Assembly: GCF_037977055.1 (NCBI RefSeq)
Contig: NZ_CP150274.1
Coordinates: forward strand, 3,410,001-3,474,000
Length of the DNA stretch: 64,000 bases
Direction of reading: 5' to 3'
Origin: Paenibacillus sp. FSL K6-1096
GTDB lineage: Bacteria; Bacillota; Bacilli; Paenibacillales; Paenibacillaceae
The translations under genes were made by a program, and so were the position numbers. The notes under the pieces were generated by a model. It saw nothing but the letters and a program-made list of their open reading frames with translations. It did not search any database and was not told where the DNA came from. Below, piece by piece: positions 33,068 through 42,820 of this stretch (positions within the stretch are counted from its first letter, which is position 1; every line of letters begins with the position of its first letter).

Positions 33068-34666
33068 ATGAGAACAACCAGAAGCTCGGGCGCGGTGCTT
33101 GCTGCCCTGACCGCCGTGATACTGGGCATTACCGGATGCGGCGGAGGCAATTCAAATGCTTCTACTCCGTCCAAGGCAGAATCGACAGCAGCCACTACCG
33201 CATCAGGCACAGAAGGCAGCACGAGTCCCGATACCTCAACATTCCGCAAGCTGAAAGTGTACACAGTCGGGAATTTCCCCCAGAATGATACCAAGGCGGT
33301 TGTAGATGAGATCAATAAGTATCTCAAAGAGAAAATCAACGCCGAGATTGACTTCCAGGGACTCCCTTGGTCCTCCTGGGCCGAGAAGATGGCGCTGGCC
33401 TACCAATCCGGGGAGCAGGTCGATCTGACGTTTGCCCCGAACTGGGCCGACTTCGCCAACAACGTTGCCAAGGGCGCGTTCCTGCCGCTGGATGAGCTGC
33501 TCGATAAATATGGACAAGGCATTAAGGAGACGCTGGACCCCCGCTTCTTTGACGGCGGAAAGGTAGACGGCAAAATCTACGCCATTCCGACCAACAAGGA
33601 GATCGGCGAGAGCCACACGATTATGTTCCGCAAGGACCTTATTGATAAGTACGGCTTCGATGTGAACTCGATTGAAACGCTGGAAGACCTGGAGCCATGG
33701 CTGGAGACCATCAAGCAGAAGGAACCGGCCATCGCGCCAATCTGGCTCTCCGGCAGCGGCTCGGACACGCTGGGCTACTTCGACAAGACGAGAGAGAGCA
33801 TGAAGGAGAACTTCCGTTATGAGCTGGTTGCAGGCGCTCCGGCCGGCATCGTGCTCGACACCAAGACGGACAAAATGGTGATCAGCTCCATGGAATCCGA
33901 CACGGCAATCTACCGGATGAAGCTCTACGGCGACTGGTTCGCCAAGGGCTACATCAATAAGGATGCGGCAACGACGAAGACCAGCACTGAGGACGCTTTT
34001 AAGGCAGGAAAAACCTGGATGAAGTTCGGCTCAGATAAGCCGGATTCCGACAAGGAAGATTCCATCGCCACCGGCATTGAGCTGGTGAAGCTGAAGGGCA
34101 ATGAGCCTGAGATCAGCACCGCCAGCGTCAGCAACTCCATGATGGCCATCGGACGCACCTCCGTTGATCCGGAGCGGACCATGATGCTCCTGAATCTGCT
34201 CCATACCGATCCGGTGCTGGTCAATCTGATTGACTTCGGCGTAGAAGGACGGCAGTATGTCAAGGTGGAAGGCAAAGAGAACTTCATCAAGCTCCCTGAC
34301 GGTGTTGCGACCCGTGCGGATACCGGCTGGGCTCCGGGAATTGAATGGATGTTCGGTAACCAGACCCTGACTTATCTGTGGGAAGGTGAAAGCGCCGATA
34401 AATGGGAGAAGTTCAAGGCCTATAACGATAGCGCCCACAAGGTGAAGTCATTCGGCTTCAACTTCAATACGGACCCAGTTAAGACGCAGGTCTCCGTAGT
34501 CAGCAACATTATCAAGGAATTCCGTCCGCTGCTCGAAACGGGCAGCCTGGGAGTAGACAAGGTGCTGACGGAATACAATAATAAGCTGAAGGCTAACGGC
34601 ATTGAGGATATCCGTGCCGAGGTGCAGAAGCAATATGACGCCTGGAAGGCTAATCAACCGAAATAA
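33068..34666 (+). CDS. LplA-type solute-binding lipoprotein
   Basis: A 532-residue extracellular binding protein with an N-terminal signal and lipobox (LGITGC; lipidated cysteine) and then a Ser/Thr-rich tether. The C-terminal portion (VSNIIKEFRPLLETGSLG, then YNNKLKANGIEDI) matches the DUF3502 domain of LplA-like proteins. It presumably captures an oligosaccharide for the two upstream permeases. GAGGAGG nine bases before ATG 33068 sets the start. The adjacent YesM/YesN pair and arabinose operon suggest a plant-polysaccharide-derived sugar, but this is inference. Confidence 0.87.
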   Translation: MRTTRSSGAVLAALTAVILGITGCGGGNSNASTPSKAESTAATTASGTEGSTSPDTSTFRKLKVYTVGNFPQNDTKAVVDEINKYLKEKINAEIDFQGLPWSSWAEKMALAYQSGEQVDLTFAPNWADFANNVAKGAFLPLDELLDKYGQGIKETLDPRFFDGGKVDGKIYAIPTNKEIGESHTIMFRKDLIDKYGFDVNSIETLEDLEPWLETIKQKEPAIAPIWLSGSGSDTLGYFDKTRESMKENFRYELVAGAPAGIVLDTKTDKMVISSMESDTAIYRMKLYGDWFAKGYINKDAATTKTSTEDAFKAGKTWMKFGSDKPDSDKEDSIATGIELVKLKGNEPEISTASVSNSMMAIGRTSVDPERTMMLLNLLHTDPVLVNLIDFGVEGRQYVKVEGKENFIKLPDGVATRADTGWAPGIEWMFGNQTLTYLWEGESADKWEKFKAYNDSAHKVKSFGFNFNTDPVKTQVSVVSNIIKEFRPLLETGSLGVDKVLTEYNNKLKANGIEDIRAEVQKQYDAWKANQPK

Positions 34667-34673
34667 ACAAGTG

Positions 34674-34804
34674 GAAACGGCCATACCGTCCTTTTAAAGG
34701 ACGGTATCGTTTCAGCGAGAAATATAAGGATAAATTATCGTGTGGAACATATAAATTCTTATATTTTAAGCCAAGGGGAAGGACGGCCGCCGTCCTTCCC
34801 CTTT
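34674..34804 (+). terminator. Two strong hairpins between the transporter and the two-component genes
   Basis: GAAACG..ATACCGTCC / GGACGGTAT CGTTTC (34674-34713) and AAGGGGAAGGACGG / CCGTCCTTCCCCTT (34773-34804). The second is followed by TTCC only. They may terminate transcription partly or stabilise the upstream mRNA. Both share the strand GGACGG. Confidence 0.65.
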
Positions 34805-34850
34805 CCTGCCGCTCAGCGCATACATGTACCTAAGGATAAGGGGTGAGGCT

Positions 34851-36587
34851 ATGAAACTGTCTTTGCGATTCAAGGTGAGTGCCCTGGTGCTGCTGCTGGT
34901 CACGCCGCTGTTCCTTTTTCTCTCTTACACTAATCTGTATTCCTCCAACATTGTCCGGGAAAAGGTGGCCAAGTCAGCCTCAGATACGCTGACCCTTCAC
35001 TTAGGTACACTCGATGAGCTGCTGGAGCAGACCAGCCATTATCTGCTGCGAACGGCCAACGAGAATATGCTGCTGGAGCTGTATTCGGACAGCGGCCCGG
35101 ACAGCGTTAATTATTATCTGTCTATCCGCAAGCTGATGGACCAGTGGTACAGCGATGTCAGCTACTATACGATCATCCGCAGCGTCTTCGTCTACCATCA
35201 GGACCGGGATGAGCTGTTCCTCAGCAGCCAGCGGGAGTACTACCAGGAGAAGGAGATGATCGCCTCCGGGCTGTCCTCCCGCTTGAAGTCGCCTAATCTC
35301 CAGGGCTCCCTGAAGTGGGAGACCGTCACGCTCGGCGGGGAGCCGGTGCTGTTCAAGGTGCTGCCGGACAAGAGCGGCCGGCTCCAGATGGGCGTTCTGG
35401 TCAGCATCGATTCCCTGGCCCAGCCCTTAACTCATCTGGAGTCCACCGGAGGCAGCGAGCAGATCGGCATGGTCAGCAGTGACGGCAAATTGCTGTGGGG
35501 GCAGTTCTCTGACGAGGATCTGGGCCTCATCCGCAGCCAGTTGGGCCAGCCTGACCGTCCGGTGGATGCAACGATCCGGCTGAGCAACGGCAATCATTAT
35601 CTGCTGATCGACAAGCCCTCACAGTATTCCAATCTCAATGTGTTCATCCTGCTGGACGAGAAGTCGATTCTGGACGAGCTGCCCGTCTTCCAGCGGATCA
35701 TCAAGGTGATCCCCATTGCGATTATTATTATTATGGCGATCCTCCTGGCGCTGCTCAGCCGGCTGGTGTTCAAGCCGATCCAGCATCTGACCAGCGGGAT
35801 GCGGATTCTGGGGAAGGGGCAGCTGGAGTACCGGCTGAAGGAAGGTAATACCCGCGAGTTCCAGATCATTAACCGGCAATTCAACCAGATGGCGGAGCAG
35901 ATCGGCAATCTGAAGATTGATGTGTATGAAGAGCAGATGAAGGTGCAGCAGGCTGAGCTGAAGCATCTTCAGGCACAGATCAATCCGCATTTTTTCATGA
36001 ATTCCTTGAATATTGTCTTCCACCTGGTGGAGCTTAAGCAATATGCCCTGATCAAAAAAATGATCGGCCACCTCGTCTCCCACTTCCGCTTCATTATGAA
36101 TACCAACGACACCTGGATACCGCTCCGCAGTGAGCTGAATCATATTCAGAACTATATCGAGATCCAGATGGTTATGTATCCGAACAAGCTGTCTTATGAG
36201 GTGCAGCTTCCGCCGGAGCTTGAGCATACCCTGATTCCGCCGCTGCTGATCCAGCCCTTCGTGGAGAACGCGATCAAGCACGGCTTCATCAACAATGCCA
36301 AGCCCTTCGCTGTCGGTATCTCGGTTCATGAAGAAACCTTGGAGAGCGGCGACCCCAGTATAATAATCTGCATCAGAGATTCCGGGCCGGGCTTCTCCGC
36401 CGATCAGATGGACAGGCTCAATCAGGGCCTGTATGAGCGCAAGCCGACAGACCGCCATCTGGGCATATGGAATGTCTACAGACGCATGATAATGTTCTAC
36501 AACAACCGGGCAAGGCTGACCTTCCGCAACGCTCCTGACGGAGGGGCTGTAGTGGAGATCCGGCTGCCCGTTCAGAGGGAGATGTGA
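34851..36587 (+). CDS. YesM-type sensor histidine kinase
   Basis: A 578-residue LytS-family kinase: membrane helix (residues 10-30), extracytoplasmic sensor of about 250 residues, second helix (IPIAIIIIMAILLALLS), HAMP linker, the His-kinase box QAQINPHFFMNSLNIV with the phosphorylated histidine, and an ATPase domain (ENAIKHGF, DSGPGF). Such kinases commonly sense sugars delivered by a neighbouring binding protein. MKLSLRF at 34851 follows AAGGGGTGAGGCT. It is followed six bases later by the response-regulator gene. Confidence 0.87.
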   Translation: MKLSLRFKVSALVLLLVTPLFLFLSYTNLYSSNIVREKVAKSASDTLTLHLGTLDELLEQTSHYLLRTANENMLLELYSDSGPDSVNYYLSIRKLMDQWYSDVSYYTIIRSVFVYHQDRDELFLSSQREYYQEKEMIASGLSSRLKSPNLQGSLKWETVTLGGEPVLFKVLPDKSGRLQMGVLVSIDSLAQPLTHLESTGGSEQIGMVSSDGKLLWGQFSDEDLGLIRSQLGQPDRPVDATIRLSNGNHYLLIDKPSQYSNLNVFILLDEKSILDELPVFQRIIKVIPIAIIIIMAILLALLSRLVFKPIQHLTSGMRILGKGQLEYRLKEGNTREFQIINRQFNQMAEQIGNLKIDVYEEQMKVQQAELKHLQAQINPHFFMNSLNIVFHLVELKQYALIKKMIGHLVSHFRFIMNTNDTWIPLRSELNHIQNYIEIQMVMYPNKLSYEVQLPPELEHTLIPPLLIQPFVENAIKHGFINNAKPFAVGISVHEETLESGDPSIIICIRDSGPGFSADQMDRLNQGLYERKPTDRHLGIWNVYRRMIMFYNNRARLTFRNAPDGGAVVEIRLPVQREM

Positions 36588-36593
36588 TAAGCG

Positions 36594-38219
36594 ATGTGCA
36601 GAGCGCTGATCGTTGATGACCAATATTTCGCCTTGCTCGGCCTCCAGCAGGGAGTGAACTGGAACGTGCTTGGCGTGTCGGATGTCTGTCTGGCGGAGAA
36701 TGTGGAGCAGGCCATCGCTGTTCTGGAGCAGCAGCCCGTAGACCTGCTGATCTGCGACATCGAAATGCCGGGCAGAAGCGGCCTGGAGCTGCTGGCCTGG
36801 GTGAAGCAGTCCTCGCCCCGCACCCTGACGATTATGCTGACCTGCCATGCTGATTTCGAGTATGCGCAGCGTGCGATCTCCCTGGGCGCTTTTCATTATC
36901 TGCTCAAGCCGGTGGACTACGAGGAGCTGATGAAGGTCTCCCGCGAGGCGCTGGCCGAGATCAGCAGGCAGAAGGAGCAGCAGGAATTCGAGTCTCTGAT
37001 CCGGGAATACCGGAGGAAATGGGAGCATCAGCTGCCGCTACTGGTGGAACGGTTCTGGCAGGATATCCTCAGCCAGCGCGCTGCCCCCAGCCTGGAATCG
37101 CTCACCATCCCGGCGCATACCTACAATCTGGACCTGCGGCCAGATGACCGCTACTTCCTCGTGCTGCTCGGGCTGGAGCAATGGAAGGAGAACCTCAGCG
37201 CGCGGGATGAGACGATCATGGAGTATGCACTGCGCAACCTGGCAGAGGAGCTGCTGCTCAGCGGACTGGAGGGCACCGTGCTGCAGGATCAGGCCGGCCA
37301 CAACCTGGCGGTGATCTATGTGCGGGATGTCTTGCATGCGGTCCGCCGCAAGCTGGAGCAGAACGGCCACACCTTCCTGAATACCTGCGAACAGCTGCTG
37401 CACTGCTCCTTGTCCATCTATATCAGTCCGGGCGTCGTCCTGTCCGAGATTATGAGCGCCTATACCTATGTCACCGAGCGGGAGCAGCGCAACCTGACCC
37501 ATTCGCGGCAGGTGTTTGGCCCGGAGGACCAGGAACACGGCCGGGAGACGCCGCTGGAGTCCCTGCCACAGGCAGCACCGATGCATATCTTCAGCGAATG
37601 GGCCACCCTGCTGGAGTCGGGGGAGCTGGAGGAGCTGGAGCGGCGCGTGAACCTGTGGTTCGCGGGTATCCAGGCGGACCGCTGGACCAGCGAGCTGCAC
37701 CGCCAGCTCATTCACGGCATTCTGTTCATTCTGCACACCGTCCTGGCCAAAAAAGGCCTGTCGGCCCATGCCTCTGCGGAGCTGAAGGCGCTGATGGAGA
37801 AGGAGAATTATCCGAAGCATTCCGCCACCCTCCAGAGCTGGGCGATGGATTGTCTCCGGGCGGCCCTGCGGTTATTGCAGTCCAGCAATAACGTGTCCTC
37901 AGCCACGGTGTCCAAGATCAGGCAGTATATCCGCTCCCGCCTGAGCGAGGAGATTACCCGGGATGAGCTGGCCGCGTATGTGTACCTGAACCCGGCCTAT
38001 CTCTCCCGGCTGTTCAAGAAGGAGACCGGGCTGTCGATCTCGGATGTGATCATTCAGGAGCGGCTGCAGAAGGCCAAGCAATTGCTGGAGGGCACCGAGC
38101 TGAAGATTACCGACATCGCCGAGCAGGTGGGCTACACCAGCCTGGGCAGCTTCTCGAACCTGTTCAAGCGGGTCACCGGCGCCACGCCGCAGCAATACCG
38201 CGCGCGGAATAAGAAGTGA
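36594..38219 (+). CDS. YesN-type response regulator with AraC DNA-binding domain
   Basis: A 541-residue regulator. The receiver domain (residues 1-125) has the phospho-aspartate in LLICDIEMPG. A long middle region of unknown fold follows, and the last 100 residues hold two AraC helix-turn-helix units (ELAAYVYLNPAYLSRLFKKE and ITDIAEQVGYTSLGSFSNLF). It is paired with the YesM kinase and most likely controls the LplBCA importer upstream. GAGGGAGATG precedes the ATG. Confidence 0.87.
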   Translation: MCRALIVDDQYFALLGLQQGVNWNVLGVSDVCLAENVEQAIAVLEQQPVDLLICDIEMPGRSGLELLAWVKQSSPRTLTIMLTCHADFEYAQRAISLGAFHYLLKPVDYEELMKVSREALAEISRQKEQQEFESLIREYRRKWEHQLPLLVERFWQDILSQRAAPSLESLTIPAHTYNLDLRPDDRYFLVLLGLEQWKENLSARDETIMEYALRNLAEELLLSGLEGTVLQDQAGHNLAVIYVRDVLHAVRRKLEQNGHTFLNTCEQLLHCSLSIYISPGVVLSEIMSAYTYVTEREQRNLTHSRQVFGPEDQEHGRETPLESLPQAAPMHIFSEWATLLESGELEELERRVNLWFAGIQADRWTSELHRQLIHGILFILHTVLAKKGLSAHASAELKALMEKENYPKHSATLQSWAMDCLRAALRLLQSSNNVSSATVSKIRQYIRSRLSEEITRDELAAYVYLNPAYLSRLFKKETGLSISDVIIQERLQKAKQLLEGTELKITDIAEQVGYTSLGSFSNLFKRVTGATPQQYRARNKK

Positions 38220-38312
38220 GTGGGAGGTGGGGGCAGTAGGGAGGGGAGGGACAATTGGGACATGAACGGCTGCGCCTGCACAATCGGCAGGCACACTGCT
38301 GCGCGAGCCCAT

Positions 38313-38639
38313 TGTAATCGGTTTTCCGATTACATTCGAGCCGATTGCCTCGCGCCTGCCCATTGTGATCGGTTTTCCGATTACATTCGAGCCGATTGCC
38401 TCGCGCCTGCCCATTGTGTTCGGTTTTCCGATTACATTCAAGCCGATTGCCTCGCGCCTGCCCATTGTGATCGGTTTTCCGATTACATTCAAGCCGATTG
38501 CCCCACGCCTGCCCATTGTGATCGGTTTTTCGCATACATTAGGCCGCGTACCCTCACAGGGGCGCATTGTGTTCGGTTTTTCGCATACATTGGCCGGGTA
38601 CCCTCACAGGGGCGCATTGTGTTCAGTTTTTCGCATACA
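38313..38639. repeat. Array B: seven 22-bp palindromes at 50-51-bp intervals
   Basis: Cores begin at 38313, 38364, 38415, 38466, 38517, 38568 and 38618. The first four are of the TGTAATCGGTTTTCCGATTA type (TGTAATCGG/CCGATTACA, 9-bp stem). The last three change to right arms of the CGCATACA type. Spacers shift from GAGCCGATTGCCTCGCGCC to GCGTACCCTCACAGGGGCGC accordingly. The array fills the 560-bp space between two convergent gene ends. Reading frames stay open because 51 is divisible by three, but they show no ribosome sites. Confidence 0.92.
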
Positions 38640-38713
38640 TTCGGCCCACGCTTCCCGGTAGAGCAGGCAGATGCTTTTGGATCTCGCCGCCGCACTCCCC
38701 ATACCTGCCAAAC

Positions 38714-38752
38714 AAAAAGAGCGAGAGGGCTATACGCCCCCTCGCTCTTCTT
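38714..38752. terminator. Bidirectional terminator downstream of araA
   Basis: AAAAAGAGCGAG.GGG and CCC.CTCGCTCTTCTT form a stem with T-runs on both strands. Confidence 0.82.
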
Positions 38753-38781
38753 AACATGTTTTACTTTAACAAGTAACTTAA

Positions 38782-40206
38782 TTACTTAATAATTACATAC
38801 TCCAGGCCAACCAGCTTCGCATAGGTAACGATCTGATCGGTGGTCAGGTTCAGCGATACGACGGTGTGGTGGCCGCCGCCGTTCTCGATCCAGGCTCTCA
38901 CGCCGTCCTGGAAGTTCGGCTTCACCTGCCACAGCACGCGGGCTACCGGCAGCTTCGGAGCCGGAACCGTTGGCTCGAATGCAGTAACCTCGTTGATCAG
39001 CAGCTTGTAGTGTGTGCCGAAGTCGGCCATAGACACTACTACGCCTTCGCCAGCCTTGCCGTCGAATACGAGACGGGCCGGATCTTCACGGTCGCCGATA
39101 CCCAGCGGGGAGACGATGATCTTCGGCTGGTTCGCGGCCAGGCTCGGATCAACCTCCAGCATGTGCGACTGGAGAATCGCTTCCTGTCCGGCAGCCATTT
39201 CATAGGTGTAATCTTCCATGAACCCGGTGTTCAGGTTGTGGCTCATCACCTTCATCAGGCGGTCCAGGGCCGCAGTCTTCCAGTCCCCTTCACCGGCGAA
39301 GCCGTAGCCTTGAGCCATCAGACGCTGAACAGCCAGACCCGGAAGCTGCTTCATGCCGTGCAGGTCCTCGAAGTTGGAGGTGAAGGCATTGTAGCCGCCT
39401 GCATCCAGGAAGCGCTTAAGGGCAATCTCATAGCTGGCCTGCACCTTCACGCTGGCTTCCCAATCTTCCTTGCTGTACGTGCCATAATCAACGGCATACA
39501 GCTTAGTATATTCAGCGAACAGGGCATCGATCTCTTCCTGCTTCACTTCATTCACATAAGCGACCAGATCGCCGATGCCGAAGTAGTCCACCGTCCAGCC
39601 GAACTGGATCTGGGCTTCTACCTTGTCGCCTTCAGTCACGCCCACGTTACGCATGTTGTCGCCGAAGCGGGCAACCTTGATGTTGAAGCTTTCGTTATAA
39701 GCTACAGCTACGTCCATCCACTCAGCAATCTGCTTCTGGACTTCAGGGCGTTCCCAATATCCTACAACAACCTTGTTCTGTTTCTTCAGGCGGGCATTGA
39801 TGAAGCCATACTCACGGTCGCCATGGGCAGCCTGGTTCAGGTTCATGAAGTCCATGTCAATCGTTGCCCAAGGAATGCTCTCATTGTACTGGGTAGCCAG
39901 ATGCAGCAGCGGCTTCTGCAGCAGCTTCGTGCCGCGAATCCACATTTTGGCCGGGGAGAAGGTGTGCATCCAGGTGATAACCCCGGCAACCTCGTCACGG
40001 TAGTTCACTTCTTTCATGATGGAGGTGATTTTGTCGGCGCTGACGGCTAAGTCCTGCAGCACCAGCGGATAAGGAAGCACCCCGCTGTTATTGAGTGCAT
40101 CGGTCATTTCCTGCGCGTGAGCCTTCACTTCACCGAGCGCTTCATCTCCGTACAGATGCTGCGATCCTACTACGAACCAGAATTGCTTGCCGCTTACTGT
40201 TGACAT
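38782..40206 (-). CDS. araA: L-arabinose isomerase
   Basis: A 474-residue manganese-dependent isomerase converting L-arabinose to L-ribulose. The opening QFWFVVGSQHLYG, the EGDWKTAALDR and GFMEDYTYEM segments with metal-ligand glutamates, SHMLEVDPSLA and NGGGHHTV with histidines are all present, and the length matches the family. MSTVSGK at 40206 is preferred because AGAGG lies nine bases upstream; the ATG at 40215 touches that ribosome site. It is the last gene of araBDA and ends at a strong terminator. Confidence 0.95.
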   Translation of the reverse strand: MSTVSGKQFWFVVGSQHLYGDEALGEVKAHAQEMTDALNNSGVLPYPLVLQDLAVSADKITSIMKEVNYRDEVAGVITWMHTFSPAKMWIRGTKLLQKPLLHLATQYNESIPWATIDMDFMNLNQAAHGDREYGFINARLKKQNKVVVGYWERPEVQKQIAEWMDVAVAYNESFNIKVARFGDNMRNVGVTEGDKVEAQIQFGWTVDYFGIGDLVAYVNEVKQEEIDALFAEYTKLYAVDYGTYSKEDWEASVKVQASYEIALKRFLDAGGYNAFTSNFEDLHGMKQLPGLAVQRLMAQGYGFAGEGDWKTAALDRLMKVMSHNLNTGFMEDYTYEMAAGQEAILQSHMLEVDPSLAANQPKIIVSPLGIGDREDPARLVFDGKAGEGVVVSMADFGTHYKLLINEVTAFEPTVPAPKLPVARVLWQVKPNFQDGVRAWIENGGGHHTVVSLNLTTDQIVTYAKLVGLEYVIIK

Positions 40207-40245
40207 ATGATTCATCCTCTTCTCTAATGGAATGGTAAAAGTCAG

Positions 40246-40941
40246 TTACTTCTGTCCGTAATACGCATCCTTGCCGTGCTTACGCAGATAGTGTTTGTCC
40301 AGAATCCGCTGCGGCAGCTCCTCAGCGAAGGTGTTGAGCTGGCGGGCGAAATGGTTCATCTTGGACACTTCCTCCAGCACGACACTGTTCATCACAGCGG
40401 CATGGGCATCCTTGCCCCAGGTGAACGGCGCATGGCCCTTCAGCAGCACGCCGGGAACGGCCATCACATCCAGCCCCCGCTGCTCGAAGGTCTCGATGAT
40501 CACATGTCCGGTCTCTGCTTCATAACCGCGGTCAATCTCCTCCTGGGTCAGGAACCGGGTGCACGGTACAGACCCGTAGAAGGTGTCGGCATGGGTCGTA
40601 CCCATGACCGGAACGTCCAGTCCGGCTTGCGCCCAGATGGTCGCCCAGGTGGAATGCGTATGCACGATGCCGCCGATCTCCGCATAATGCTTATAGAGCA
40701 CGGCATGGGTCGGTGTATCCGACGACGGCCGCATCTCTCCTTCTACCACATTGCCGTCAAAATCCACAACCACCATATCGCTCGGCTTCATCTTGTCATA
40801 GCTGACACCGCTCGGCTTGATGACGAACAGGCCGCTGGCCCGGTCCACCGCGCTCACATTACCCCAGGTGTATTTCACCAGCCCGTGCTTAGGCAGCTCC
40901 AGATTCGCCTCGAATACCTCTTCCTTCAGTTGCTCCAGCAT
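40246..40941 (-). CDS. araD: L-ribulose-5-phosphate 4-epimerase
   Basis: A 231-residue zinc enzyme converting L-ribulose 5-phosphate to D-xylulose 5-phosphate. The class II aldolase fold shows [14 protein letters not shown], the SSDTPTH motif, zinc histidines in HTHST and a third in KGHAPFTWG. Its ATG lies three bases after the kinase stop, with GGAGGAATTAAGC upstream. It completes the arabinose pathway between the kinase and isomerase. Confidence 0.95.
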   Translation of the reverse strand: MLEQLKEEVFEANLELPKHGLVKYTWGNVSAVDRASGLFVIKPSGVSYDKMKPSDMVVVDFDGNVVEGEMRPSSDTPTHAVLYKHYAEIGGIVHTHSTWATIWAQAGLDVPVMGTTHADTFYGSVPCTRFLTQEEIDRGYEAETGHVIIETFEQRGLDVMAVPGVLLKGHAPFTWGKDAHAAVMNSVVLEEVSKMNHFARQLNTFAEELPQRILDKHYLRKHGKDAYYGQK

Positions 40942-40944
40942 TGC

Positions 40945-42558
40945 TTAATTCCTCCCGTTCTCTACCAGATGATCTACAGCGGCCTGCTCAATTGCCAGCC
41001 CCGCCGTGTAGCGTTCCATGAACAGCTCGAAGCCCTTCACATCCGCCTCAACCGGATGAATCGTCTCGCCTTCAATATCCTTGAACACCTTCTGGTCGAG
41101 GAAGTCGTCCAGACGCTCCTGCGTCTCCCGGTTCTTCATATAAGAGGCCAGAATTGCCATCCCCCATGCCCCGCCCTCGCCGGCGGTAGCCATGACCGAG
41201 ACCGGAACATTCGTCGCCGCAGCCACAATCCGCTGTCCGACCACAGGCGTCTTGAACAAGCCGCCGTGGGCCAGAATGCTGTCGATCGATACCTGCTCCT
41301 TGCGGGTCAGAATATCCATCCCGATCTTCAGCGCGCCAAAAGCGGAGAACAGATGCGTCCGCATAAAGTTGCCCAGCGTGAAGCGGCTCTCCGGCGAACG
41401 GACGAACAGCGGCCGTCCCTTCTCCAGCCCGGTGATGTTCTCACCCGAGAAATAGCCGTAGCTGAGCAGCCCGCCGCCATCGGCGTCTGCCTCCAGCACC
41501 TTGCCGAACAGGACGCTGAACACATGCCCCGGATCAGCCTTGAAGCCCATCGCCTCGGAGAATTCGCGGAACAGGCCGACCCAGGCATTGATATCACTGG
41601 AGCAGTTGTTGGCATGAACCATCCCCACCGGACTGCCGTCCGGGGTAGTGACCATATCAATCTCCGGATAGACTGCGCTAAGCTCCTTCTCCAGTACGAT
41701 CATCGCAAATACGGAGGTGCCTACCGAGATGTTCCCGGTCCGCTTGCGGACACTGTTCGTAGCGACCATTCCTGTTCCGGCATCTCCTTCCGGCGGACAC
41801 AGCGGAATACCGGCCTGCAGATCCCCGGATTCATCCAGCAGCTTCGCCCCGGCTTCCGTCAATACGCCAGCCTGCTCGCCTGCCGGGTAGACCTTCGGAA
41901 GGAGATCGCTCAGCTTCCAAGGGTAGTTCTTGGCGGCAACCAGCTCGTCGAATTGGCGGACCATGGCCGGATGGTAATCCTGCGAAGCTTCATCTATAGG
42001 GAAGACCCCGGAGGCATCGCCGATACCGATGGCTTTGCTGCCGGTCAGCAGCCAGTGAATATATCCGCCCAGCGTCGTTACGAACGTTGCCTGCGGAACA
42101 TGCTCTTCGCCGTTCAGAATCGCCTGATACAGATGGGCAATCGTCCAGCGCTCAGGAATATTGAACTGGAACAGCTCCGTTAATGCTTTGGCCGCAGCAC
42201 CGGTGGTAGCATTACGCCAGGTCCGGAACGGAACCAGCAGCTCCCCTGCACTGTCAAAAGCCATATATCCATGCATCATGGCCGAGAATCCGATCGAACC
42301 GATCGAAGTCAAGGTAACCCCGTATTTCTCCAGGACCTCCTGCTTCATCTCACGGTAAGCCGCCTGCAGGCCCTTGATAATATCCGTCAAAGGATACGTC
42401 CAGTACCCGCCTTCCAGCAGGTTCTCCCACTCGTAGCTTCCCGCTGCAACCGTCCCGAATTGCCGGTCAATCAGCACCGCCTTAATGCGTGTGGACCCAA
42501 ATTCGATACCCAGTGAAGTCTCTCCCTGAAGTATCGCTTGCTTGATATTCTGATCCAT
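40945..42558 (-). CDS. Ribulokinase of a non-classical FGGY subfamily
   Basis: A 537-residue sugar kinase. The N-terminal phosphate loop is [17 protein letters not shown] and the C-terminal adenosine region includes [18 protein letters not shown] and [16 protein letters not shown]. It occupies the araB position in an araBDA operon under AraR boxes, so L-ribulose is the expected substrate. The sequence looks closer to the clostridial FGGY/xylulokinase-like group than to Bacillus AraB, so the gene symbol is left blank. Confidence 0.82.
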   Translation of the reverse strand: MDQNIKQAILQGETSLGIEFGSTRIKAVLIDRQFGTVAAGSYEWENLLEGGYWTYPLTDIIKGLQAAYREMKQEVLEKYGVTLTSIGSIGFSAMMHGYMAFDSAGELLVPFRTWRNATTGAAAKALTELFQFNIPERWTIAHLYQAILNGEEHVPQATFVTTLGGYIHWLLTGSKAIGIGDASGVFPIDEASQDYHPAMVRQFDELVAAKNYPWKLSDLLPKVYPAGEQAGVLTEAGAKLLDESGDLQAGIPLCPPEGDAGTGMVATNSVRKRTGNISVGTSVFAMIVLEKELSAVYPEIDMVTTPDGSPVGMVHANNCSSDINAWVGLFREFSEAMGFKADPGHVFSVLFGKVLEADADGGGLLSYGYFSGENITGLEKGRPLFVRSPESRFTLGNFMRTHLFSAFGALKIGMDILTRKEQVSIDSILAHGGLFKTPVVGQRIVAAATNVPVSVMATAGEGGAWGMAILASYMKNRETQERLDDFLDQKVFKDIEGETIHPVEADVKGFELFMERYTAGLAIEQAAVDHLVENGRN

Positions 42559-42633
42559 GCGTGACTCCTCTCTGAACCAAACTGTGTTACATATGATGAA
42601 TCAAAAGAATACGCTTCCTTTATGAACAGCCTT

Positions 42634-42662
42634 AGTATATTTTTTGTTCGTACATTTGTCAA
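42634..42662 (-). promoter_or_regulatory. araBDA promoter with an embedded AraR box
   Basis: On the minus strand TTGACA (42657-42662) and TATACT (42634-42639) are exactly 17 bp apart. CAAATGTACGAACAAA (42643-42658) fits the AraR consensus ATTTGTACGTACAAAT and covers the space between the two boxes, so bound AraR would block polymerase directly. Confidence 0.85.
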
Positions 42663-42767
42663 CAACAGATATAAGATATACCTACAAATTTACCGGATAA
42701 TCAGTCTTATTTTACGCAAATCAGTATATATAGTAGACATATGAGGATATAAAGCTTATATTCAAGC

Positions 42768-42787
42768 TATAATATGTACGTACAACT
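42768..42787 (+). promoter_or_regulatory. araR -10 box and AraR operator
   Basis: TATAAT (42768-42773) is overlapped by ATATGTACGTACAACT (42772-42787), which matches the AraR operator with an intact GTACGTAC centre. This predicts autorepression. No convincing -35 box is seen. The two AraR boxes are 129 bp apart centre to centre, so DNA looping is possible. Confidence 0.82.
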
Positions 42788-42820
42788 ACAATAATTTCTC
42801 CACTCCACATAAGAACAACT

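Noticed and set aside
38313..38639. CRISPR array
   Set aside because: The spacers are themselves conserved, the repeats vary and contain the palindrome as the main feature, the unit period is 51 bp, and no cas genes are present.
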